Positions 8,380-17,948 of a stretch of DNA of 64,000 bases are shown piece after piece. A program made the translations under genes and the position numbers. How positions within the stretch are numbered: position 1 is the stretch's first letter; each line of letters opens with the position of its first letter. The notes below the pieces were generated by a model. It did no database searches, was not told where the DNA came from, and worked only from the letters and a program-made list of their open reading frames with translations. The DNA comes from Gramella sp. AN32 (GTDB lineage Bacteria > Bacteroidota > Bacteroidia > Flavobacteriales > Flavobacteriaceae): the NCBI RefSeq assembly GCF_023718305.1, contig NZ_QEYO01000007.1, positions 62,001 to 126,000 of the forward strand, read 5' to 3'.

Positions 8380-9900
8380 ATGAATCGAAATATATTACAA
8401 ATTTCACTTTTTTCAATTTTCGTTTTGCTACTAATATCCTGTCAAAAGAAGGAACAGTCTAAAGAAGCGCTTTTATACAAAAACCATTGTGCGAGGTGCC
8501 ACATTGTCCCGGATATCCAGGATCTTCCAAAAAATATCTGGCAGAAAAACATATTACCAGATATGGGTGCCAGAATGGGAATTTCAACGCCGGGCTATAA
8601 TCCTCTGGAAGGTTACTCTTATGAAGAACAGCTCGCCATGATGCAAAGCAACACCTATCCAAACAAACCCACTATTTCTGCGGAAGATTGGAAAATATTA
8701 CAGGACTATATTATTGAACTCGCACCAGACAGCCTTGTTCCAAATCGAGGCCTGCCTAAGCTGGAAGATTCAGAACAATTTGAAACTTCCCCTGTAAAAA
8801 TAGATAACCAACCCGGTTCCTTTATTACCTATTTACATTATCGGAATGATGAAAATGAAATGATCCTGGGCGACATGCAGGGAAATCTCAAGGCCTATGA
8901 TTTTAAGAGCAATACTTTAAAAAAAGATGAAAACTTTGGAAGCCCTGTAATCGCTTATAATTCTTCTAAAGGAAAAGAATACTATACACAAATTGGCCAG
9001 TTAAATCCCTCGGAAATCCCTACCGGGGCATTTTCAGTAAAAAAAGGGGAGAGTCTGGAAATTATTTTTGAAGACTTACACCGCCCGGTGCATACTTTGA
9101 CAGAAGATCTTGATGGGGATGGTAAAGATGAATTTGTGATTAGTGAATTTGGAAATTTGACCGGACAAATAACCCTGGCATACCAGGATGAAAATGCTAA
9201 GTTTCAGAAAAAACTTTTATTGAACCAGCCGGGAGTGATTCGTGTCCTTGCCGAAGATATGGATGGAGATGGCAAAAAAGACCTTGTAGCCCTTACTTCT
9301 CAGGGTGATGAAAGCATCATGATCTTTTACCAAACCGAAGCTTTAGAATTCAGAAGGGACAAAGCCATCAGGTTTAGCCCGGTTTATGGGAGCAGTTGGT
9401 TTGAATTAATGGATTATGATCATGACGGCGATATGGATATCGCAACAGTTCACGGAGATAATGCCGATAAATCTTCTATCCCAAAACCTTATCACGGTTT
9501 ACGAATTCATTTAAATGATGGTGAAAATAATTTTACTGAGTCCTATTTTTATCCTTTAAATGGCGCCACCAGAGTACTAGCTCGCGATTTTGACCAGGAC
9601 AAGGATATTGATTTTGCGATTATCGCCACTTTTCCAGATTACGAAAATGCTCCCAAACGTTCCTTTATTTATCTGGAAAATACTGATGCTGAAAACTTTA
9701 AATTTTTGACCTCAACTTTTGAAGATGTAGACAAGGCACGATGGTTTTTGATGGATGCAGGGGATATAGACCAGGATGGGGACCTCGATATTATCCTCAG
9801 TTCATTTTCCTATTCTTTTATACCTATTCCGAAGGAAATTCAGCAAAAATGGGGTAGAAATGAGGTTGATCTTATAATCCTGAAAAATAAATTGAAGTAG
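8380..9900 (+). CDS. Lipoprotein with haem-binding motif and FG-GAP repeats
   Basis: 506-aa lipoprotein. The lipobox LLISC places the lipid on Cys 21. Right after it comes a cytochrome c motif, CARCH at about residues 36-40, with Met residues downstream (DMGARMG) that could be the distal ligand. From residue 240 on there are five FG-GAP/VCBS blade motifs with calcium-loop patterns, for example DLDGDGKDEFV, DMDGDGKKDL, DYDHDGDMDI, DFDQDKDIDF and DIDQDGDLDI. A cytochrome joined to a calcium-binding propeller suggests a surface redox or binding protein. No partner gene is obvious: it is flanked by the ChbG-like gene and the convergent TolB-like gene. The function is unknown. Confidence 0.75.
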   Translation: MNRNILQISLFSIFVLLLISCQKKEQSKEALLYKNHCARCHIVPDIQDLPKNIWQKNILPDMGARMGISTPGYNPLEGYSYEEQLAMMQSNTYPNKPTISAEDWKILQDYIIELAPDSLVPNRGLPKLEDSEQFETSPVKIDNQPGSFITYLHYRNDENEMILGDMQGNLKAYDFKSNTLKKDENFGSPVIAYNSSKGKEYYTQIGQLNPSEIPTGAFSVKKGESLEIIFEDLHRPVHTLTEDLDGDGKDEFVISEFGNLTGQITLAYQDENAKFQKKLLLNQPGVIRVLAEDMDGDGKKDLVALTSQGDESIMIFYQTEALEFRRDKAIRFSPVYGSSWFELMDYDHDGDMDIATVHGDNADKSSIPKPYHGLRIHLNDGENNFTESYFYPLNGATRVLARDFDQDKDIDFAIIATFPDYENAPKRSFIYLENTDAENFKFLTSTFEDVDKARWFLMDAGDIDQDGDLDIILSSFSYSFIPIPKEIQQKWGRNEVDLIILKNKLK

Positions 9901-9901
9901 C

Positions 9902-11431
9902 TTATTCTCCTGAGTTGCTGACTAAGGCGATAAATTTACTGTCCGGCGACCAGGAGGGGACGTTAATAGTTCCCTGCCCGCCATATAGATAAGCGATAGT
10001 TTTAGGAGCGCCACCTTCTGCAGGCATTAATTTTAGCTCTACCCTTTTAAAGGAAGGATGGTCATTTACCGGAATTGTAGCAGGAAAAGAGATGTAAACG
10101 ATCCATTTACCGTCGGGGGAAATATGTGGAAACCAGTCATTATTTTCATCAAAAGTAATTTGTTCCTTTTCGCTTCCATCTGGTTTCATCCTCCAGATTT
10201 GCATGGTCCCGGAAGAACTTCCGTTATAATAAATATATTTTCCGTCAGGAGAATATTCGCAACCATCCACATGTTCGCCGTCACCGGTATTGGTTAAAGC
10301 AATTTCCTCACCGCCATCGATGGATTTCTTATAAATATCGTAAGTGGGATTGTTTTCGCGGGTCGCCACATAAACCACATCTTTGTTGTTCGGGGACCAG
10401 CCATGCCAGTAAGATGGAGTTTGCGGGGTAATTAATTGAGGTTCGCCTCCGGAAATTGGCAATACATATACTGCAGAACCTGAACCATTTTCGTCATCTT
10501 TATGATTACTTATGGCCAGTAATTTCCCGTCGAAAGAAATACCATGGTCGTTATTGAGATCTTTAGCAAAACCCGTATTGAAAGCTTCTATTTCTCCACC
10601 TTCTACCGGGATCGTGTGTAGTAAACCGTCCATATTGAATAGAAGTTTATCCCCATTTGGCATCCAGTTGGGAGCTTCAAAGCGATCAGATTTTTTATAG
10701 ATCACTTTTCTTTCCCCGGTTTGAACATTCATGGTTTCCATTCGGCAGCCAATCCAACCGCTTTCATAAGGATTGTAGTTTTCAGCAACCGGATAATCGA
10801 TGCGCAAATTCCATATTTTGGCTTTTTCAACGGCCGTTTCATCATGGGATGAAATAAAAATCCCCACTAAAACCTCTCCCGAAAGTTCAGCTAAGACTTT
10901 TGAACCAATTTCCTGAAGTGGCTCTCCAAAATGGGCTCCCCGCATAATAAGCAGACTGTCACGCTTTTCTACCTGAAGAATTTCGTAATTGGATTTTAAG
11001 GCTTTCGATTCATTTTCAGGATCTTTCATTTCCTCCCCCTCTTTCGATCGCCATTGCATAGAAGTCAAACCATCGCCGTGAAGGGCAGCGGTAAAATGAG
11101 CAGCACTTTCTGAAGTAGATTTCCTAAGCATGATCCCGGTTTTTCGATGAGGATCTTTTCCCTCTCCCAAAAATTTAAAATTGGCGGTGATAATGAAATT
11201 TTTTACGCTTTTTGAGTAAGCATACTGAAATTCATCACGTTCAAACCAGATGTTATAACCGCTTCCTTCAATTTCATAGGTTTGCTCCGAAATATTATAT
11301 TTTACTGAGCCTTCTAATTTGGGATTTCCAATATCATTGTGATAGGAAAAAATACCAATACCATCCTGTTGCGCGAAACTGAGTAAGCACCCCATTAGAA
11401 AAAACAGGACGGTATTAGTAAAATTTTTCAT
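9902..11431 (-). CDS. Exported TolB-like beta-propeller protein
   Basis: About 510 aa from the ATG at 11431, chosen because it begins a clean signal peptide (MKNFTNTVLFFLMGC, ending LSFAQ); the open frame extends 21 codons further upstream without such a sequence. Residues about 25-200 look like a laminin-G/DUF1349-type beta sandwich (GIMLRKSTSESAAHFT). Residues about 210-510 are WD40-like/TolB propeller blades (SPNNKDVVYV, SPDGKYIYY, SPDGKWIVYI, SPDSKFIALVS). It follows the isomerase-like gene by about 100 bases. These proteins are often found near sugar-utilisation genes in Bacteroidota; the ligand is unknown. Confidence 0.75.
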   Translation of the reverse strand: MKNFTNTVLFFLMGCLLSFAQQDGIGIFSYHNDIGNPKLEGSVKYNISEQTYEIEGSGYNIWFERDEFQYAYSKSVKNFIITANFKFLGEGKDPHRKTGIMLRKSTSESAAHFTAALHGDGLTSMQWRSKEGEEMKDPENESKALKSNYEILQVEKRDSLLIMRGAHFGEPLQEIGSKVLAELSGEVLVGIFISSHDETAVEKAKIWNLRIDYPVAENYNPYESGWIGCRMETMNVQTGERKVIYKKSDRFEAPNWMPNGDKLLFNMDGLLHTIPVEGGEIEAFNTGFAKDLNNDHGISFDGKLLAISNHKDDENGSGSAVYVLPISGGEPQLITPQTPSYWHGWSPNNKDVVYVATRENNPTYDIYKKSIDGGEEIALTNTGDGEHVDGCEYSPDGKYIYYNGSSSGTMQIWRMKPDGSEKEQITFDENNDWFPHISPDGKWIVYISFPATIPVNDHPSFKRVELKLMPAEGGAPKTIAYLYGGQGTINVPSWSPDSKFIALVSNSGE

Positions 11432-11534
11432 ATAGAGATGATTATTGTTTTTAATGGTCATATGCAATTCGCATATCTTCATCGGTGTTTGCATAAGATT
11501 CTCGTTATGCTCATTTCATAATTTGAAACTAATT

Positions 11535-12416
11535 TTAACTTTGCACAAGGGAATTTATAATGTAATCATGGCTTTGTTTTAAACTGGCGTAAGCTTCCAT
11601 ATCGAAATTTTCCTGTTCTACGATAAAATGTTTCGCGCCTGCAAGTTTCGCCTTTTCAAAGATTTTTTTAAAGTCAATAGTTCCGTTTCCAATTTCAGTA
11701 TTTTTCTCATTATTGGTTTTGCTCATGTCTTTTACATGCCATAAGGGAAATCTCCCCGGATATTTTTCAAAAAGAGCCACCGGATCTTTTCCAGCCCTTA
11801 CCACCCAATAAATATCCATTTCGAAATCTACCAATGAAGCATCTGTATTCTGAAGAAAATATTCATATCCATTTTCGCCATTGTAATCCTTAAATTCAAA
11901 ATCATGGTTATGATAAGCAAGTTTTAACCCTGCATCTTTACAAATCTGCCCGGCTTCATTCAGCTTATTTGCCATTCGTTTGTAATCATCTAAAGAACCT
12001 CGGAGGCCATCTGATAGATAAGGAATGATTACGTATTTCTGGTCAAGGCCCTTGGCAACATCAATCGCATATTGAAAATCTGACCGCTTTCCGCTTTCCG
12101 CCATATAAGGATCCATCCCGTAATGCCCGCTTGGAGAAGAAAGCCCGTTAGCAGCCATTATATTTTTAAATTCGCTAACACTGGTGCCCCAAAATCCTTT
12201 TCCCGGAGCAAAACCGAATGTTTCCACTTCTTTATAACCTGCTTTGGCGACTTTTTCCAAAGTGCCTTTTACATCCCCTCCAATAGTTTCCCGTAAGGAA
12301 TATAGTTGCACTCCCAATGCCCTGTTAGGGTCGCATGAATAGAACATACTTGGTAATATTGCAGTTGCCGCCACCGCCAATCCAGACTGCTTGATAAAAA
12401 ATCTTCTACTAATCAT
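11535..12416 (-). CDS. Exported sugar phosphate isomerase/epimerase-like TIM-barrel protein
   Basis: 293-aa protein of the xylose isomerase-like TIM-barrel family. The N-terminus (SRRFFIKQSGLAVAATA, residues 3-19) is a twin-arginine signal, followed by a cysteine (FYSC) that may be lipidated, so the protein is probably exported in folded form. Barrel motifs include the opening LGVQLYSLRE, GHYG, LAYHNHDFEF, VDFEMDIYWVV and HVKDMS near the end. These carry the metal-binding Glu/Asp/His residues of the family. It lies downstream of susD, separated by a 175-base gap with a very large hairpin. The substrate is unknown; a ketosugar or glycan-derived sugar is likely. Confidence 0.8.
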   Translation of the reverse strand: MISRRFFIKQSGLAVAATAILPSMFYSCDPNRALGVQLYSLRETIGGDVKGTLEKVAKAGYKEVETFGFAPGKGFWGTSVSEFKNIMAANGLSSPSGHYGMDPYMAESGKRSDFQYAIDVAKGLDQKYVIIPYLSDGLRGSLDDYKRMANKLNEAGQICKDAGLKLAYHNHDFEFKDYNGENGYEYFLQNTDASLVDFEMDIYWVVRAGKDPVALFEKYPGRFPLWHVKDMSKTNNEKNTEIGNGTIDFKKIFEKAKLAGAKHFIVEQENFDMEAYASLKQSHDYIINSLVQS

Positions 12417-12438
12417 AATGTTATATTATTAACTAAAA

Positions 12439-12553
12439 CGAAGCTGTTTAAAAGTTTTAATACTAGTTGTTCAAATTGAGCCTTCCGTACTAAAACAAAT
12501 CAGAAAATCGTCAGGCTTAAATGAGCAACTAAAACTACTTTTAAACAGCTTCG
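12439..12553 (-). repeat. Giant intercistronic inverted repeat
   Basis: Outer arms 12439-12455 and 12537-12553 are perfectly complementary over 17 bp. Inner arms around 12464-12482 and 12513-12530 continue the pairing with a few mismatches. The whole element would fold into a roughly 115-nt stem-loop in the susCD transcript, between susD and the isomerase-like gene. There is no long U run directly after it, so a simple terminator is less likely than an mRNA-stability or processing element, or a small inverted-repeat mobile element. Confidence 0.7.
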
Positions 12554-12591
12554 CTCTATAAAAATTAAAATGTCACTCTATGCTGATTAAA

Positions 12592-14277
12592 TTAATAACC
12601 AGGATTTTGTGTAAGTACGCCACCGCTTAAATCAATCGCATTTAGCGGTATTGGAAGTAGGGAATTCGTCTCTTTGAATGTAGAGACTTTCCCTGGAAAA
12701 TTAGTAATAGTCCTTCCTTCTTTTTGCACATAAGAATTTAATACTTGTGCTGCAATATCCCAACGGGTAAGATCAAAGAATCTATGTCCTTCCAATGCCA
12801 GTTCTAGCCTTCTTTCAAATCGAATCGCTTTAATCGCAAAATCTTTACTTGCAAAGGAATCATATAATTCAATTTGATAATTAGCGGCATCACCGTCTCC
12901 ATCTACTTTCTTAACATAAGTCATATTCTTAGCACGCTCCCGCACCATATTTACATAATCTAAGGCAGTCTCCAAGTCTCCGGTTTCTGCTGCAGCTTCT
13001 GCGGCCAATAATAGCAAACCTGAATACCTCATGATGTTATAATTAACCCCTGAATGTTGCTGTCCCCAGCCCCCGGTTCCCATGTTCACATCTTCCCCGG
13101 CATAATAAATATTCTTTTTGGGCAAATATGGACCGGAAATATCAGCTGCACTTGCACGGATCCATTCTTTCCCAGGATTGATCCCAAAACCATTATAATC
13201 GATACCTCTTCGGCCTACGGTATAATCCAGTCTTGGATCTAATGGCCCGGATTCGGGAGTAAAAGCATCAGCACTTTCAATTCCATAGTCATTGGCCACA
13301 TCTGTATTGCCATAAGTATCTAATAAAGGAAGTCCATTTTGAGTTTGGTAGGCATTAACAAGATCCTGGGTAGGCTGGTAAAAACCACAACAAGAATTAA
13401 AAGGCCCACCACCAGGAAAATTCAAGGTGCTTCCTACATTTCCATTATACGATTGACCATCATCAGCAGCAAATTGCACGGCAAAAATAGATTCTGCACT
13501 ATTTTCTCCACCTGCCCTAAAATTATCTACAAATTCAGTATTTAAAGCATAAGGCCCATTTTGGATCACATCCTGGAGAATCGAAAGACCTTCAGACCAT
13601 TTTTCCTGAAAAATATAAGTTTTGCCAAGAAAAGCCTTTGCTGTCCATGAAGTTGGCCTACCTGCTTCAGCTTGAGTATCTGGTAAATTATCGACCGCGA
13701 ATTGCTGATCAGCCTCAATCTGGGCCCAAATAGGACCGGAATTCGGCTGATTGAATTCGGTATTTGCATAATTTTCTTCAGAAATATATGATGGATTTCC
13801 AAAGATCTTCTGCAATTCAAAATTGAAATAGCCCCTTAAAAATCTTGCTTCAGCAAGTTTACCGTTGAAATCTCCTCCTTCGATACCATTTATAACATTT
13901 ATAACGTTATTTGCTCTGTTAACTCCGGCATACAAGGCTTCCCACTTTCCTAGGATATAAGGATTACCTGAAGTAAATGAGTAAGTCTCAATCAAAAATA
14001 AATCTGCCTGGTCACCATCTGTACTTCCTTTATGTGCATCATCTGAAAGTACGTCGAACCACCAGTTATCTGCACTTACAGCAAAGCCATTTCCACCATT
14101 CTCTCCAACTACACCATCTAAAGCAGAATAAGCACCGGTAAGTAATAAATCTACACCTTGAGCATTTTTAAGCGCGTCATCTGAGAGCGCCCCTATAGCA
14201 GGTGTTTTCGTGAAATCTTCGCTACAACCAATAAAGATCAGTAACGGAAGAATGTAATAAACTAACTTCTTTTTCAT
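12592..14277 (-). CDS. SusD/RagB-family surface glycan-binding lipoprotein
   Basis: 561-aa outer-membrane lipoprotein. The lipobox IFIGC gives Cys 18. The chain has the SusD pattern: an N-terminal SusD-like part with TPR-type helices (LLTGAYSALDG, ARFLRGYFNFELQKIFG, AKAFLGKTYIFQ) and a C-terminal RagB part with IRFERRLELALEGHRFFDLTRW, which is very typical. It caps the SusC channel and binds the glycan at the cell surface. It starts 5 bases after the susC stop, so the two are co-transcribed. The specific glycan cannot be read from the sequence; the neighbouring nag-type genes suggest an amino sugar. Confidence 0.95.
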   Translation of the reverse strand: MKKKLVYYILPLLIFIGCSEDFTKTPAIGALSDDALKNAQGVDLLLTGAYSALDGVVGENGGNGFAVSADNWWFDVLSDDAHKGSTDGDQADLFLIETYSFTSGNPYILGKWEALYAGVNRANNVINVINGIEGGDFNGKLAEARFLRGYFNFELQKIFGNPSYISEENYANTEFNQPNSGPIWAQIEADQQFAVDNLPDTQAEAGRPTSWTAKAFLGKTYIFQEKWSEGLSILQDVIQNGPYALNTEFVDNFRAGGENSAESIFAVQFAADDGQSYNGNVGSTLNFPGGGPFNSCCGFYQPTQDLVNAYQTQNGLPLLDTYGNTDVANDYGIESADAFTPESGPLDPRLDYTVGRRGIDYNGFGINPGKEWIRASAADISGPYLPKKNIYYAGEDVNMGTGGWGQQHSGVNYNIMRYSGLLLLAAEAAAETGDLETALDYVNMVRERAKNMTYVKKVDGDGDAANYQIELYDSFASKDFAIKAIRFERRLELALEGHRFFDLTRWDIAAQVLNSYVQKEGRTITNFPGKVSTFKETNSLLPIPLNAIDLSGGVLTQNPGY

Positions 14278-14282
14278 TTTTA

Positions 14283-17200
14283 TTATAGTTTTATATTAAC
14301 TCCTAAAGTAAATACCTTGGCGATTGGATAAACATTATCGTCTACCCCTAAGGTTAATGCATTTCCATTATAGGTTGAACTAATTTCAGGATCAAACCCA
14401 TCATATCCGGTAATGGTAAACAGGTTGGTACCCTGAATATATAATCTTAGATCCTGAACCCTTAATCTATCTGCCACACCTTCAGAAAAATTATACCCAA
14501 CCTGAAGGTTCTTCATTCTAAAATACGAACCATCTTCTACAAAATACGAATTTGGATTGGTTTCCCCATTTCTAATAGTTTGACTTAAAGCCGGTAAACT
14601 AGCGCTCGTATTGGTTTCAGACCATGAATCAAGAACTCTTACACTTCTATTTCCGTTAAAAAATGTTGGAAAATCGGTATAAATTTTCTCGTAGTTATAA
14701 ACATCATTCCCCTGTGAACCAGCAAAAAATGCGGAAAGGTCAAATCCTTTGTAGCCTGCGGTCAGGTTTAAACCATACGTAAAATCTGGATGTGGAGAGC
14801 CTATATAGGTCCTGTCATTATCATCAATCACATTATTGCCGTCAATATTTGCATATCTAAAGCGGCCTACCCCATCTTCAGGATTTTCAAATCCCTGGCT
14901 TGGAGCACTCGAAACTTCTTCAGCACTTTGGAATATTCCGATAACTTCCCTTCCATAAAAAGAAGATAAAGGCCTTCCAACTTCGGTTCTTGTAACTGCG
15001 CCTCCTCTGAATCCTCCAAAACCTGGCTGAAAATCACTTATTAAGTCAATCACCTCATTTTTATAATGCGATAAATTGAGATTAAATCCATAAGAAAAGT
15101 CAGTATCTGTAACATGATTGTATCCAAGGCTAAAATCCACACCCGTATTCCTCACAGAACCCAAGTTGACAAACGGTGCGGCTGCATCGATTGCCGTAGT
15201 ACTAATAAGACTGTTATCCTGGGTAATTAAATCTTCTGTATCGATCTGGAAAAATTCCAAACTGGCATCTAATTTGTCTTCGAAGAATCCAAAATCGAAA
15301 CCAAGGTTTTTAGTAACACTCGTTTCCCATTTCAAATTGGGGTTCCCTACAGCACTTAGAATTGCACCTGTGGTAATAGATCCACTACCATTAAATGCAT
15401 AATTGGCTAGAGATTCATTCAACCCATTAATATTGATCGTAGGATTTCCAACTGGTAAAGTTTGGTTACCCACCTGACCCCATGAGGCTTTTATTTTTAG
15501 AAAGCTCATAAAAGAAGAGTTGAAAAAATCTTCTTCACTTACTACCCATCCCGCACTAAAAGAAGGAAAGATATCACTTTTATTATCTCCTAAAAATCTA
15601 GATGATTCATCACGTCTCACTGTCGCGGTAAGAAAATATTTTCCGGCAAAATTATAATTGGCTGTTCCAAATAAGGAATATAACGTGGAGGTTCCATCAT
15701 ACGCATAATCTACGATTGCTGCTCCTGAACCATTTTCCAATAAATAAAAATCGGGAGTTTCAAATAAGTAACCCGTTCTACTGATTTGTTTTCCTTTATT
15801 CCGTGATGATAAAGCTTCAATACCGGCTACAGCATTGATACTGTGATCGCCGAAAGTATCGTTATAATTCACGGTATTGGTCCAAATCCATTGATAATTA
15901 TTGAAATCTTGTTCAGATAAAGTATTTGTAGATCTTGCCTCCGAATGTTCCGGATTTACAGGTAAAAAATTTCGGTTGTTGAAAGACTGGATATCCGCTC
16001 CAATGGAAGTTTTTACGCTTAATTGGTCAATAATTTCCAACACGGCATACACGTCACCAAATAACCTTAAAGATTTATTATAATTATCTGAGGCTCTTTT
16101 AAGGTCTGCAACCGGGTTGGTTGGGTTTGAAAGACCTGCTGAAGCAACGTAAGTTCCTGCAAAGTCCCCATTATCTGCGTATACCGGTATTAATGGACTC
16201 ATTCTCAGAGCCAGGTCAGTTACATTACCTCCTCGTGTATTTGAAAATGAAGCATTCAAGTGTTCTCCCACTCTTAGCCTATCCCCAATCTTAAATTCTG
16301 AATTCAAGCGGGTTGTTGCTCTTTCAAATCCTGTTTCCTGCTGAATACCTTCACGTTTTAAATAGTTAACAGATAATAAATATTTTCCAAATTCATTACC
16401 ATTCTGTAATCCTACGGAAGCATTGAATGTAGGAGCATTTCTGAAAACTTCATCCAGCCAATCTGTTCCGTTAGGCTGCTCTACAGTTACATCTACAGGA
16501 ATACCCTGAAGCATCGAGGGAACCACTGGTTGCGCACCACTTCCATATTGTGGATGTGAAACAGTAACACCATCATTTCTTAAACTTTCAAAAATCATTT
16601 CACCATGTTGCTGGGCATTTAACAGATCAGGCAAATTTGTAGCCCTACTGAAACCAACATATGTGTCTACTGAAATTGTTGGCTTAGACATATTGTATCC
16701 ACCGCCTTTCGTTGTAATAATCACTACGCCGTTTGACGCCCTTGCCCCGTATATGGCTGCAGCACCATCTTTAAGCACGTTCATTTGTGCTATATCATTA
16801 GAGTTTAGGTTATTTAAGATAGAAGGATCATCGGTTTGCACTCCATCAATAATATATAATGGATTGTTATTATTACTGGTACCAAAACCACGAATCCTTA
16901 CAATTGGAGATGCTCCCGGAGCCCCACTATTGATTACCGTAACACCAGTCACCCGGCCTTCCAAAGCTTCAGCAGCATTTACGATGGGTGCTTTTGTAGC
17001 TTCAGACATATCTACAGAAGATACAGAGCCCGTAATATCAGCTCTTGTTTGGGCGGTATATCCTAAAACCACAATTTCATCCAACTGGCTTGCATCTTCA
17101 TCCATGGTAACATTCAATGAAGTTTGATTGGTAATAACGATTTCCTGGGTTACATATCCTACATAACTAAATACCAGGGTTTGATCGGTCGGCACATCCA

Positions 17201-17462
17201 GACTATAATTTCCATCGAAATCTGTTTGGGTTCCTGTGTTTGTTCCCTTCACGAAAACATTCACTCCCGGGAGCGGCATTCCATTCTGGTCTACTACAGT
17301 CCCACTTACGGATTGCTGCAGAATGATCTCAGCTGATGAGGCTGCAAAAACATCCGGGTTTCCTCCAACGAAAAACATTGATAACATGCATATGCATAGG
17401 AGGATCTTTTTGCCCTTACCCCGAGAGTGTTTCACGGGAATGGTAATAATCTTCACATTCAT
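14283..17462 (-). CDS. SusC/RagA-family TonB-dependent outer-membrane transporter
   Basis: 1059-aa outer-membrane receptor. After a signal region (about 1-41) comes a carboxypeptidase-regulatory-like domain (VSGTVVDQNGMPLPGVNVFV, about 53-130), then a TonB box/plug (about 130-260) with the SusC signature VRIRGFGTSNNNNPLYIIDG and GAAAIYGARASNGVV. A beta-barrel of roughly 800 residues follows, ending in the hydrophobic strand VFTLGVNIKL typical of barrel C-termini. It imports oligosaccharides with its SusD partner, using TonB energy. It is first in the operon; a candidate promoter lies about 40 bases upstream and the divergent ROK regulator probably controls it. Confidence 0.95.
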   Translation of the reverse strand: MNVKIITIPVKHSRGKGKKILLCICMLSMFFVGGNPDVFAASSAEIILQQSVSGTVVDQNGMPLPGVNVFVKGTNTGTQTDFDGNYSLDVPTDQTLVFSYVGYVTQEIVITNQTSLNVTMDEDASQLDEIVVLGYTAQTRADITGSVSSVDMSEATKAPIVNAAEALEGRVTGVTVINSGAPGASPIVRIRGFGTSNNNNPLYIIDGVQTDDPSILNNLNSNDIAQMNVLKDGAAAIYGARASNGVVIITTKGGGYNMSKPTISVDTYVGFSRATNLPDLLNAQQHGEMIFESLRNDGVTVSHPQYGSGAQPVVPSMLQGIPVDVTVEQPNGTDWLDEVFRNAPTFNASVGLQNGNEFGKYLLSVNYLKREGIQQETGFERATTRLNSEFKIGDRLRVGEHLNASFSNTRGGNVTDLALRMSPLIPVYADNGDFAGTYVASAGLSNPTNPVADLKRASDNYNKSLRLFGDVYAVLEIIDQLSVKTSIGADIQSFNNRNFLPVNPEHSEARSTNTLSEQDFNNYQWIWTNTVNYNDTFGDHSINAVAGIEALSSRNKGKQISRTGYLFETPDFYLLENGSGAAIVDYAYDGTSTLYSLFGTANYNFAGKYFLTATVRRDESSRFLGDNKSDIFPSFSAGWVVSEEDFFNSSFMSFLKIKASWGQVGNQTLPVGNPTININGLNESLANYAFNGSGSITTGAILSAVGNPNLKWETSVTKNLGFDFGFFEDKLDASLEFFQIDTEDLITQDNSLISTTAIDAAAPFVNLGSVRNTGVDFSLGYNHVTDTDFSYGFNLNLSHYKNEVIDLISDFQPGFGGFRGGAVTRTEVGRPLSSFYGREVIGIFQSAEEVSSAPSQGFENPEDGVGRFRYANIDGNNVIDDNDRTYIGSPHPDFTYGLNLTAGYKGFDLSAFFAGSQGNDVYNYEKIYTDFPTFFNGNRSVRVLDSWSETNTSASLPALSQTIRNGETNPNSYFVEDGSYFRMKNLQVGYNFSEGVADRLRVQDLRLYIQGTNLFTITGYDGFDPEISSTYNGNALTLGVDDNVYPIAKVFTLGVNIKL

Positions 17463-17502
17463 AAAATTGATTTTAAAGGTTAATTAGTTAACAGGTCAAT
17501 GA

Positions 17503-17532
17503 TAAATGTATAAATTTTTCTTAATAACTCAA
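17503..17532 (-). promoter_or_regulatory. Candidate promoter of the susCD operon
   Basis: Minus strand: TTG (complement of 17530-17532), 19-base spacer, TACATTTA (complement of 17503-17510), which differs from the TAnnTTTG consensus only in the last base. It lies about 40 bases before the susC start codon. Confidence 0.4.
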
Positions 17533-17948
17533 TCGTTATCGTAATAAAATTAATAATAATATTTTTCAAGTTCAGTCTGTTACCTTATTTTTTTCATAAT
17601 GAGGACTTTATTTTCTAAACAAAAAACTTTTTAATGTATTTCATCGATTAGTGCTTCTAAAATTCAATTTTCTGCTAATTAAACCTTTAAAAAAGTTTGA
17701 TTTTTTTATAATAATATTGAATAAATTCAATTTTTGTGGAAAAGACTTTAAAATTTAATTTGCTGTATTTCAGATTTATATAATTATTATTTTGTTTTAT
17801 TTAGCCCATTTCTAGATATTAATTTTCGTTTTGTAAATCTTTACTTTAATTATAAAATTTTTTACAAAAGTTTTTTATCTTTATTTTTAATATAGTTTTG
17901 TAACTGGAATTTTGATTTCTTTAACCTTTTTTGTTGAAAAAATAAATT
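17533..17948. other. AT-rich divergent intergenic region
   Basis: This gap between the divergent susC and ROK regulator genes is extremely AT-rich and codes for nothing. A TAGTTTTG element at 17893-17900, 48 bases before the regulator start, could be its -7 box, but a clear -33 TTG is lacking. I see no long palindrome here, which is surprising for the expected operator of a NagC-type repressor. Length and composition fit a region holding promoters for both directions and several protein-binding sites. Confidence 0.5.

Noticed and set aside
14283..17462. Frameshift or truncation in susC
   Set aside because: The frame is intact from signal peptide to the last barrel strand.
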